Below are positions 1-7,030 of a stretch of DNA of 64,000 bases, piece by piece. The stretch covers positions 1 to 64,000 of the forward strand of contig BOKF01000035.1 of assembly GCA_016860845.1 (NCBI GenBank), read 5' to 3'. The notes under the pieces are model-generated. The model was not told the DNA's origin. It saw nothing but the letters and a program-made list of their open reading frames with translations, and made no database searches. Numbering within the stretch: position 1 is the first letter of the stretch; each line of letters starts with the position of its first letter. The position numbers were made by a program, and so were the translations under genes. This DNA is from Chloroflexota bacterium. GTDB lineage: Bacteria; Chloroflexota; Anaerolineae; 4572-78; J111.

Positions 1-1225
1 TGCTTGCCAGGTATTCCGACGGGTGGATCTGGAAGGCGCTGAAGGCCACTTTCGAGGGAAAGGCCACGTCCGGCGCGCACAGGCTGAACTTGACCGTCAA
101 GTCGTCCACCGCTTCGATGCTCTTGAATTCGCCCCCGTATTCACACCCCGCTTCCGCCGCCGCTGCCCCTTCCACCGTTGCCATTTCGCCGCCGCCGACC
201 ACGGTCAGGTCAGCCCCTTCAAACCACTTCTTGGAAAAATCACTCAAAGTGCCATCGGCGTGCATGGCATCAACAGCCTCAGATACTTTGTCTCGCAGAC
301 TGGTGCCGTCGAGTGAACTATTCTTATCAAATGCAGCAGCCAGGTTTTCGATATAGGCCGGGTCGCCCACTTTGACGACATTAATGCCACTGGCGATTGC
401 CTGGTCCACTACCGTACCTGAGGTCAGGAACACATCAAACTCTTCCCGGCCAGCTTGAATGGATTGGGCACACTCAGCGTCGGTAGAGAGAGGCACGACC
501 GTTACATCTGCAGGTGGGGGAATCTTAATATCGGTGTCGGGAATGCCGACATCCTCTCCTTTTAGGTAAGTTTCATAGGTTGTCGCCGTGCCGACACAAA
601 CCGCCTTCCCGGCAATATCCTCAACTGATTCGATGCCGGAACCTTCGCGGGCGGCAAATTGGGCCGGGGTGAAATAGTAGGGACTGCTAAAGAGCAGCAC
701 TTCCTGGCGCTGCTTGGTGATCGTCATGGAGCCAACGCTCATGTCCCACTGGTCACCCCAGTTACCCGCCGTGATAATGTCCCATTCAGGGGTCACAAAT
801 TCGACTTCTACGCCCAGTCGCTTGGCAATTTCGGTCGCCACGTCAATGTCAAAACCCTCAAATGTGCCATCCGGTTTGAGCAAAGACTGCGGGGCATAGT
901 TAGGGTCAGTTGAAACACGAATCTTGCCATTGGCCATAATTTGGGCCAAAAGATCGCCACCCTCGGCCGGCGCTGCCGCCTCTTCCGTAGCAGCCGCCTC
1001 TTCGGTCGCCGCCGCTTCTTCCGTAACTACGGGAGCAGCCTCCGTAGCCGGAGCCGCCGCCGCGGCCTCGGTGGCGGGAGCTTCGGCGGGAGCTTCGGTC
1101 GCCGGAGCTGCCTGCTCAGCCGGTTTTTCTTCAGCCGGAGCCGCCGGCTGGGCGCCACAAGCAGCCACAAAGATCAACATAACCACTAGGGTTAGTACCA
1201 AAAATATATTCTTCCTGCTTATCAT
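1..1225 (-). CDS. Solute-binding protein, family 3 fused to family 5 (partial, runs off the window)
   Basis: This lipoprotein is read from the ATG at 1225 down to base 1, where it is still open (408 codons seen). A lipobox (VAAC, Cys about residue 24) is followed by an Ala/Pro/Thr/Glu-rich linker. Next comes a family 3 amino-acid-type binding domain (about 85-345) with the usual KIRVSTDPNYAP start and an EGFDIDVATEIAKRLG block. After about residue 350 the text changes to FKSIEAVDDLTVKFSL and DVAFPSKVAFSAF, which reads like the middle of an oligopeptide/dipeptide (family 5) binding protein. A strong AGGAGGAG ribosome site lies 7 bases before the start. The role is probably extracytoplasmic ligand capture; the ligand is unknown. 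The remaining family 5 part lies outside the window. Confidence 0.85.
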   Translation of the reverse strand, partial: MISRKNIFLVLTLVVMLIFVAACGAQPAAPAEEKPAEQAAPATEAPAEAPATEAAAAAPATEAAPVVTEEAAATEEAAATEEAAAPAEGGDLLAQIMANGKIRVSTDPNYAPQSLLKPDGTFEGFDIDVATEIAKRLGVEVEFVTPEWDIITAGNWGDQWDMSVGSMTITKQRQEVLLFSSPYYFTPAQFAAREGSGIESVEDIAGKAVCVGTATTYETYLKGEDVGIPDTDIKIPPPADVTVVPLSTDAECAQSIQAGREEFDVFLTSGTVVDQAIASGINVVKVGDPAYIENLAAAFDKNSSLDGTSLRDKVSEAVDAMHADGTLSDFSKKWFEGADLTVVGGGEMATVEGAAAAEAGCEYGGEFKSIEAVDDLTVKFSLCAPDVAFPSKVAFSAFQIHPSEYLAS

Positions 1226-1360
1226 TTAAAGTCTCCTCCTGATAAAATGATAAATAAACAAAATTAACTGACTTGTTTCAATTTGTTTATATCACTGTTC
1301 TGACCTCATCACCTCCTTTGGTGAGGATGGTCTCCCCAGACTGAAAAACTTCACTTTTTG

Positions 1361-1389
1361 AGTATAACACGAGGCCCTAGAAGCGTCAA
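1361..1389 (-). promoter_or_regulatory. Sigma70-type promoter for the SBP3/SBP5 fusion gene
   Basis: On the minus strand TTGACG (1384-1389) and TATACT (1361-1366) are separated by 17 bases. The resulting leader would be about 130 nt. It contains a near-perfect anti-16S complement (AAAGGAGGTGAT, 1308-1319) far from the true start, next to a possible CCTCACC/GGTGATGAGG hairpin. Confidence 0.65.
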
Positions 1390-1438
1390 AAGGAATAGGA
1401 GAGGGAGGGAGGGAAGATATGGAAAATGGAAATGTCCG

Positions 1439-2425
1439 CTATCTACTGTCTTCTGCCTGGCTAAAGTCCTGCCCATACCAGTGCAGATAGATTTCGGACA
1501 AGGTGCCCTGGCGGTGAAGACGATCCACTATTTTGTTGATTTCCAGCATCAGCCGGTCCACCTTTAAATTGTCCTGAGGCACAGCAGCAATAGCCAGCGT
1601 CTGGACTCCTACCTGCACCCATTTCACCGGCAGCTCACTCTTGACCGCCTCCTGAAAGATAGGCCCAGGACCAAAAAGAGCATCTATTTTTAACTCGGCC
1701 TGGTCTAATTGGCGGATTGTTTTTTGTAGATTTGCCAGCGCCACAGGCTGTATCCCCGGCGGAGTTTGGGGCAGCAACGGCTGGTGCTGGCTGGTCAAGG
1801 CAGCACCCCCTGGCCCCAGCAAATACTGATAGGCGCTGTGCTCCAATACACCCACCTGCCGGCCGGCTAAACTGTCCCACCCTTGAATATCATTGGCCGT
1901 AGCCAGGCTTAAAATCCCCATGGGCATGTAGGCATACGGCCTGGAAAAAGTGAGCGAGTGACCCGCCGCGTCTTCCGGCGGGTCAAATGGGACCAGGGAG
2001 GCAATGGCAATATCCCACTGTCCCTGCCAATCCCCCGTGGAAAGGACGGGCGGATACGCTTCAACCAACTCCAATTCCAATCCCAGTCCTTCGGCCACCT
2101 GGCGGGCCAGGTCTACCTCAAAGCCATTGAGCGCTCCACCGGTCTCGGCATTAGAAAAACCACGGAAGGCCGGGGGAGAAAAGACGGCTTCCGGCCAAAC
2201 ACGAATACCCACCCGGACCACGCCACTGTCAAGAAGATGATCCAGCAAATCCGAGCCGTCACCCCGCTGGATGGGCGGAATGAGGAGAGGGGTGGGAGGG
2301 GGAGGCGACGGTTGAGGCGTCGGTGTGGGGGGTGGAACAACCTGGCATTGGGCGGCGATGAGGCAGATGAACAGGCTGAAGTAGATAAATTTCAGGGTAA
2401 GGCAACGTCGGCGCAGATCCATCAT
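1439..2425 (-). CDS. Family 3 (amino-acid-type) solute-binding lipoprotein
   Basis: The 328-residue protein has a basic N-terminus, a hydrophobic segment and a lipobox ending at Cys27 (LIAAQC), so it is probably membrane-anchored outside the cell. A short Pro/Thr-rich linker is followed by a bacterial family 3 binding fold: VRVGIRVWPEAVFSPP, GFEVDLARQVAEGLGLELE and a TFSRPYAYMPMGI block. These are the usual first-lobe and hinge elements of polar amino acid receptors. No permease or ATPase gene is adjacent, so it may be an orphan receptor. It follows other binding-protein genes on the same strand. The ligand cannot be told from sequence. Confidence 0.88.
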   Translation of the reverse strand: MMDLRRRCLTLKFIYFSLFICLIAAQCQVVPPPTPTPQPSPPPPTPLLIPPIQRGDGSDLLDHLLDSGVVRVGIRVWPEAVFSPPAFRGFSNAETGGALNGFEVDLARQVAEGLGLELELVEAYPPVLSTGDWQGQWDIAIASLVPFDPPEDAAGHSLTFSRPYAYMPMGILSLATANDIQGWDSLAGRQVGVLEHSAYQYLLGPGGAALTSQHQPLLPQTPPGIQPVALANLQKTIRQLDQAELKIDALFGPGPIFQEAVKSELPVKWVQVGVQTLAIAAVPQDNLKVDRLMLEINKIVDRLHRQGTLSEIYLHWYGQDFSQAEDSR

Positions 2426-2459
2426 ATAGTTTTGATTTTATTCAACCTCGGCTAAAACA

Positions 2460-2492
2460 AAAACGCCCGGCTCTTTTTTTGCCAGGCGTTTT
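2460..2492 (-). terminator. Rho-independent-type terminator after the FGE-like gene
   Basis: A 12-bp stem with one mismatch (2460-2471 against 2481-2492, core AACGCC/GGCGTT) encloses a 9-base loop. On the minus strand it is followed by a T-rich run. It lies about 20 bases past the stop of the gene at 2514-3566. Confidence 0.75.
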
Positions 2493-2513
2493 CTCATTGA
2501 TCAACAATAAGAG

Positions 2514-3566
2514 TTACTGTCCATCGCGGGCACAGCGGAAGCCGATGTCATCGTTGGCGCTGGTGGCCGGAGGGCCGGCGTTGCGGTTGTAGGTCGTCAC
2601 TAATTCCCCGTCTTCGCCGTCAAACCAACCGCCTCCCCGGTTGACCTTGTTTTCACTACCAAAGAAGGGGTCAGCATCGGCGGCGGCGCCGGGATAAGCC
2701 ACAAAGTCATCCGCCGTCCACTCGCGGACATTACCGGCCATGTCTTCTACCCCGTAGGGGCTGGCTCCCCCAGGGAAGCTGCCGACGGCTGTGGTGCCAC
2801 GGATGCCGCCTTCGTAAAAGTTGCCGTTCTCGGCCACAAAATCATTGCCCCAGGGATAAGTCCGGCCATCCTCGCCGCGCGCCGCTTTTTCCCATTCGGC
2901 TTCGGTGGGCAGCCGCTTGCCGGCCCACTCGCAGTAAGCCGTGGCGTCATCCCAGGTAACATACACCACCGGATGGTTGCCCTTGCCTTCGGCCACATCC
3001 TTCCAGTTCTTGCTGCTGTTCTGTTCGGCGTAGGTTTGGTAGCTGGTTTCCTCGGCAAAGCGGGCAAATTCGTCGTTGGTCACTTCAAAGCGGTCAATTT
3101 CATAAGCCGGGACATCCACCTGGTGAGCCGGGCCATTCTTGGGCTTGCTGCCATCCTGGCCCATGGTAAAGGGGCCTGCCGCGATGAGGACCATATCTTC
3201 GGGGATTGACGCTTCAGTCGGTTCGGCGGTCGCTTCGGCCGTTGCTTCGGCTGTAGCTTCGGCTGTCGCTTCGACTGTCCCTTCGGTGGTAGCTTCGGCT
3301 TGAGCTTCAGTCGTGGCCGCTTCGGTGGGCGCTTCAGTCGGTGCTTCGGTCGGCGCTTTAGTTGGCACAGCTCTGGGTGTCGGGGTTGGCGGCGCGGGTC
3401 TGGGTGTCGGCGTCGCCAGGACCACCGGGGTCGGGGTGTTGGCCGGCCCGGCAGGCGTGGCCCCACCCTGAGCGCCACCTTCGGTGCCGCCAGCCTGGGG
3501 CGGCGGGCCGCAGGCGGTCAGAAAGGCGGCCAAAAGTAACGTTACCACAATAAGCAGCTTTTTCAT
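2514..3566 (-). CDS. Lipoprotein with FGE/SUMF1-like domain, cysteines absent
   Basis: The 350-residue protein starts with a signal peptide and lipobox (LTAC, Cys19). Pro/Thr-rich stretches follow, then a low-complexity repeat of TEA/TEAT units (about 65-118). The C-terminal part (about 122-347) is a formylglycine-generating-enzyme-like (SUMF1) domain: MVLIAAGPFTMG, YEIDRFEVTNDEFARF, CEWAGKRLPTEAEWEKAARG, YPWGN, DMAGNVREWTADDF and GFRCA. True FGE uses a cysteine pair in the segment before GFRCA. Here that segment (FDGEDGELVTTYNRNAGP) has none, so sulfatase-activating chemistry is unlikely and a ligand-binding or scaffold role is more plausible. A terminator follows the gene. Confidence 0.88.
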   Translation of the reverse strand: MKKLLIVVTLLLAAFLTACGPPPQAGGTEGGAQGGATPAGPANTPTPVVLATPTPRPAPPTPTPRAVPTKAPTEAPTEAPTEAATTEAQAEATTEGTVEATAEATAEATAEATAEPTEASIPEDMVLIAAGPFTMGQDGSKPKNGPAHQVDVPAYEIDRFEVTNDEFARFAEETSYQTYAEQNSSKNWKDVAEGKGNHPVVYVTWDDATAYCEWAGKRLPTEAEWEKAARGEDGRTYPWGNDFVAENGNFYEGGIRGTTAVGSFPGGASPYGVEDMAGNVREWTADDFVAYPGAAADADPFFGSENKVNRGGGWFDGEDGELVTTYNRNAGPPATSANDDIGFRCARDGQ

Positions 3567-3674
3567 TCTTTCTCCTCCACAAGAGATTCTTTTATTGGTG
3601 CATTAATAAGTGCCGGGGTCAGAGTATAGCAAAATATCAGGGTTTCAACAAACAACAAGGGTATGTTTTGGCTA

Positions 3675-4868
3675 CTACTTCTCCTGCATCTCGACATATC
3701 CGGCCAGGATGACTTCCCCAACTTTCACCTGCACCACCGGCACAGGCTTGACCGGATTATGCTGTCCATCAAAGCTAATCGGACCGGTGACGGTCTCAAA
3801 ATGGCCCTGCTCCAGCGCTTCAGCCACCCGCTTGACCTCCAACTTTCCCGCTTGCTCAATGGCTTCCATGAGAATGGCGGCGGCGTCATAGCCGAGGGCG
3901 GCCAGGGTGTCGGGGGCGACGGCGTACGAGGCCTTATAGGCATCGGCAAAGGCCTGGATCGCGGGACGGTGCTCGTCTAAAAAGAAATGGCGGGTGAAGT
4001 AGCTGTCCTCGACAGCCGCCAGGTCGAGTTCGGATGCGTCCCAGCTATCACTGCCCAGCAGAGTCAACTGCTTTGACGGTGAGGGCTGCTGCCACTGAGC
4101 AGCGAGCCGATTGACCACGGCAACAGGCGCGGGCAGGTAGATTACGTCGGCCCCGGTGTCGGCGGCTGCCTGCAATGCATGAGTAAAGTCAGTATCGGCG
4201 GGGGTATAGCTGGACTGGTAAACGATCTCGCCGCCTTGAGCCGTAAATTCAGCGCTGAAAGCATTGCCCAGAGCCGCGCTGTAGTCGTCGTTGGGATCAA
4301 AAAAAAGGGCCGCCCGGCCTTTCTCCAGAGTCTCAACCGCAAAACGAGCCGCCGCCTGGCCTTGAAAAGAGTAGGCATAACTGGCTCGAAAGACGGTGAT
4401 CCGGGTCTGGCCCTGGCCGTTTACTGTCACCAGGGGATGGGTGGCCGTAGGGGCCAGCAGCAGCGCCCCGTTCACCTCCGCCACCTCGGCGGCGGCGATG
4501 GCTGCTTCGGAGCAGAGCGGGCCGATGATAAATTGAAAGCCGTCGGCCACAGCCTGTTGGGTGACCTGCCGGGCCGCGTCAAAAGCGCAATCGGCGTCGT
4601 AAACGCTCCACTCGATGCGCCGGCCCACTACTCCGCCCCGGCTGTTCCACTCGTCAAAAGCCAGGATGCTGCCGTTGCGCAGCACCCGGCCAAAGGTCGC
4701 CAGTTCGCCCGAAGCGGGTGACAAAAGAGCCACGCGCAGGCTGGGGCCGGTTGGGGGCAGCGGCAGCGGCGGCAATCTATTCCCTCCCACTGCCCCAGAG
4801 AGGTTACACTGCGGGATGAGCGCCAGCAGGCTGAGGCTCAGCAGCAGTCCCAGTCCCCATCTGATCAT
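3675..4868 (-). CDS. LivK-like branched-chain amino acid-type binding lipoprotein
   Basis: I start at ATG 4868 because GGAGG lies 7 bases upstream; the longer frame to 4919 lacks a ribosome site. The 397-residue product has a lipobox ending at Cys21 (LIPQC) and a type I periplasmic-binding fold: LRVALLSPASGELATFG near the start, a FIIGPLCSEAAIAAAEVAE block, DVIYLPAP in the middle, and YDAAAILMEAIEQAGK near the end. This is the family of Leu/Ile/Val and amide receptors. No matching permease is next to it. A TATAAT box lies upstream and the small plus-strand gene diverges from the same intergenic region. Confidence 0.88.
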   Translation of the reverse strand: MIRWGLGLLLSLSLLALIPQCNLSGAVGGNRLPPLPLPPTGPSLRVALLSPASGELATFGRVLRNGSILAFDEWNSRGGVVGRRIEWSVYDADCAFDAARQVTQQAVADGFQFIIGPLCSEAAIAAAEVAEVNGALLLAPTATHPLVTVNGQGQTRITVFRASYAYSFQGQAAARFAVETLEKGRAALFFDPNDDYSAALGNAFSAEFTAQGGEIVYQSSYTPADTDFTHALQAAADTGADVIYLPAPVAVVNRLAAQWQQPSPSKQLTLLGSDSWDASELDLAAVEDSYFTRHFFLDEHRPAIQAFADAYKASYAVAPDTLAALGYDAAAILMEAIEQAGKLEVKRVAEALEQGHFETVTGPISFDGQHNPVKPVPVVQVKVGEVILAGYVEMQEK

Positions 4869-4892
4869 TTCTTCGCCTCCATCAGGAGGCAT

Positions 4893-4921
4893 ATTATAAC
4901 CTGCCAGACCCACACTCAACC
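4893..4921 (-). promoter_or_regulatory. Candidate promoter for the LivK-like gene
   Basis: A perfect TATAAT on the minus strand (4893-4898) lies about 25 bases before the start codon. The -35 is weaker: TTGAGT (4914-4919, spacing 15) or GGTTGA (4916-4921, spacing 17). Confidence 0.45.
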
Positions 4922-4928
4922 AATTTGC

Positions 4929-4957
4929 TTGCCAATAAAATAGGCCGCGAGTATAAT
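4929..4957 (+). promoter_or_regulatory. Promoter for the small membrane protein gene
   Basis: TTGCCA (4929-4934) and TATAAT (4952-4957) are separated by 17 bases. The element lies 43 bases before the GTG start at 5001 and is back to back with the LivK-like gene promoter. Confidence 0.65.
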
Positions 4958-5000
4958 CCTTTTCTTAGAGTATCATTTTTAGAAAGGTTGGAGAAGTTCC

Positions 5001-5315
5001 GTGCCCGTTTCAAAAAAAAGAAAGCCAAAAAGAAGAAACACCTCCCCTATTAAGACCAGTGCGGCCAATAATTCGTCAACTCTAACGAGTAAAGCCACTC
5101 CTAAAAAGAAGTTATCAAGGCAGCAAATTATCATTTATGTTATCAGTATCGTTATGATTCTGAGCCTGGCGATTAGCTACCTGGTTGGCAATAGCGGGCC
5201 TCCCGCCCCCGTGCCCACTTCTACTCCCGGCGCAGCCGAAACAGCAGCTCCGGCCAGTTCAGGTACAGCGGAGTCCCAGCCCTCCCCGACGACGGAACCC
5301 GCTGCAACCCAATAG
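5001..5315 (+). CDS. Small single-pass membrane protein, unknown function
   Basis: The 104-residue protein (GTG start) has a very basic, Ser/Thr-rich N-terminus (about 1-42), one hydrophobic helix (about 43-63) and a Pro/Thr/Ala-rich tail of about 40 residues. The positive-inside rule puts the basic part in the cytoplasm and the tail outside. I recognise no family. It has its own promoter and a downstream hairpin with a T-rich run, so it is probably a monocistronic gene. The low-complexity tail resembles the linkers of the neighbouring lipoproteins. Confidence 0.65.
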   Translation: MPVSKKRKPKRRNTSPIKTSAANNSSTLTSKATPKKKLSRQQIIIYVISIVMILSLAISYLVGNSGPPAPVPTSTPGAAETAAPASSGTAESQPSPTTEPAATQ

Positions 5316-5391
5316 GCATTTTTGCCTCCGTGACCTCCACTCAGGCTGTCCGCTTCAAGGAAGAAGAAAGTTTGAGCTTATGAAATTTACC

Positions 5392-5434
5392 AATCCGCCT
5401 TTAGCGCCCCACATGCTATAGGCGGATTTTATTT
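5392..5434 (+). terminator. Terminator hairpin after the small membrane protein gene
   Basis: A 14-bp stem with one mismatch (5392-5405 with 5415-5428) and a 9-base loop is followed by TTTATTT. It lies about 75 bases after the stop codon. A 13-codon reading frame (ATG 5381 to TAG) runs through the hairpin. Confidence 0.75.
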
Positions 5435-5500
5435 AGAGCATGGTTAAAGCCAGTTTTTCCAGGGGGGAATACCCATTTAACCCAAAAAGGAGATTGTTGC

Positions 5501-6907
5501 ATGAATATCGTGCTCATCGGCCCCTCGGGCGCAGGCAAGGGCACCCAGGCGGAAAAGATAGCAGCCAAATTTGGCCTGCGGCATATCGCCACCGGGGACC
5601 TGTTTAGAGAAGATCTTGAAAATCAAACAGCCCTGGGGCTGCTGGCTAAAAAGTATATGGATCAGGGGGAGTTGGTGCCTGACGAAGTCGCCGATGCGAT
5701 GGTTGAGGCCTTTTTGTTGCGGATCGAGCCGAACCAGGGTGTCATCTTAGACGGCTTCCCCCGGACTCTCTACCAGGCCCAGGCGCTGGACGAATTATTA
5801 GTCGGGATGGACCGCACCCTTGACGCAGTCATTTATATCAAAGTTCCCGATGACCAGATTTTAAACGAGCGCACTCCGGGCCGCCTGACCTGCAAAAGCT
5901 GTCAGAGACCCTTTCACGAAAAATACAATCCGTTCTCAAGCTGCCCCGAGCAGCGCTGCCACGGCGAGTATTTGTATCAGCGTGAGGATGACACCGTCGC
6001 CCATACCCAGACTCGCCTGAAAATCTTCCACCGTGAAATCGCGCCGGTGGTCGAGTATTACCAAAAAACCGGCAAATTGGTCATTCTTGACGGTCATGGC
6101 TCCATCGAGCAGGTCAACAATGCGCTGACCGCGGCTATGGAAGCCCTGGCCAAGCGCGAAGCGTTGCGGGCCACCCGCGCCGAAAGTATTGACATCCAGG
6201 CGCTCCGCGAAGTCACCCCGGCTCTCACCCGCGAAGAAGTCATCGAGCACAGCCTGGATATTGTGCTGCTGGGCGCGCCTGGCTCGGGCAAAGGCACCCA
6301 GGCCCAGCAGCTTTGCCAGCAGCTTAAGCTGACCCACGTTGCCACCGGCGACCTGTTCCGCGAGAACCTCAAAAACCAAACGGAACTGGGCAAGCTGGCC
6401 AAAACCTTCATGGACCGGGGCGAACTGGTCCCCGACGACGTGACCGAAGCCATGGTTCGCGAGCGGCTGGCCCGGCCCGATACCCAGCAGGGCTTTGTGC
6501 TCGATGGTTTTCCGCGCACCCTCTCTCAAGCCGAAGCCCTGACCGACATCCTGACCAAGTTGAACCGGCGGCTTGACGGGGTGATTTACTTCAAAGTGTC
6601 CGATGAAGAGATTGTCAGCCGCCTATCCGGGCGCTTGATTTGCCGCGAGTGCCAGGTTCCTTTCCACAAAATTCATAACCCGTTCCAAAGCTGCCCCTAT
6701 GGCAAGTGCAACGGCGAGTACCTGTACCAGCGTGACGACGATAAGGAAGAAACTATTCGCGCCCGGCTCAAAACTTTCCACCGCCAGACAGCGCCTTTGA
6801 TTGATTACTACCAGCAAGCCGGTTTATTAATCGAAATCAACGGCGAAGGGGAGTTGTGGGAAGTGACCGCCCGCGTGCTGACCGCCGCCCAGAGTTTGAT
6901 CCAGTAA
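5501..6907 (+). CDS. adk: Tandem adenylate kinase (two complete domains in one chain)
   Basis: Adenylate kinase interconverts ATP + AMP and 2 ADP. This 468-residue protein is twice the usual length (about 215). Domain 1 (about 1-220) has P-loop GPSGAGKGTQ, the AMP-binding TGDLFRE and DGFPRTL motifs, and a four-cysteine zinc-type lid (CKSC...SCPEQRC). A linker rich in Ala/Glu/Arg follows. Domain 2 (about 250-468) repeats all of this with GAPGSGKGTQ, TGDLFREN, DGFPRTL and CREC...SCPYGKC. Both lids keep four cysteines and both domains look catalytically intact. In domain 1 the lid start reads ERTPGRL where domain 2 has SRLSGRL. AAAGGAG lies 8 bases before the ATG. It is followed by the fused acyl-CoA synthetase gene. 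Confidence 0.95.
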   Translation: MNIVLIGPSGAGKGTQAEKIAAKFGLRHIATGDLFREDLENQTALGLLAKKYMDQGELVPDEVADAMVEAFLLRIEPNQGVILDGFPRTLYQAQALDELLVGMDRTLDAVIYIKVPDDQILNERTPGRLTCKSCQRPFHEKYNPFSSCPEQRCHGEYLYQREDDTVAHTQTRLKIFHREIAPVVEYYQKTGKLVILDGHGSIEQVNNALTAAMEALAKREALRATRAESIDIQALREVTPALTREEVIEHSLDIVLLGAPGSGKGTQAQQLCQQLKLTHVATGDLFRENLKNQTELGKLAKTFMDRGELVPDDVTEAMVRERLARPDTQQGFVLDGFPRTLSQAEALTDILTKLNRRLDGVIYFKVSDEEIVSRLSGRLICRECQVPFHKIHNPFQSCPYGKCNGEYLYQRDDDKEETIRARLKTFHRQTAPLIDYYQQAGLLIEINGEGELWEVTARVLTAAQSLIQ

Positions 6908-6936
6908 GGGTAAACTCGGTAAATCCTGAGAATATG

Positions 6937-7012
6937 TTTTAAAAGCTCAGCTTGGATTGACAAATCCAAGCTACCTCTGCCGGATATGGCTATCCGGCAG
7001 GAGCTTTTAAAA
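6937..7012. repeat. Perfect three-way-junction palindromic element
   Basis: Three perfect stems nest in 76 bases. P1 is 12 bp (6937-6948 with 7001-7012, TTTTAAAAGCTC). P2 is 10 bp with a GACA loop (6949-6958 with 6963-6972). P3 is 10 bp with a TGGC loop (6977-6986 with 6991-7000). Only ACCT (6973-6976) is unpaired at the junction. It fills the gap between the kinase and the synthetase, just before the latter's ribosome site. Confidence 0.85.
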
Positions 7013-7030
7013 AGGGGGTACAGCTTTTCT

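Noticed and set aside
1958..2455. Plus-strand frame of 165 codons
   Set aside because: It is antisense to the family 3 binding protein and rich in Arg/Gly, as expected for a shadow frame.
5001..5315. Small basic protein as a ribosomal or DNA-binding protein
   Set aside because: The single membrane helix and Pro/Thr-rich tail do not fit, and no known motif is present.
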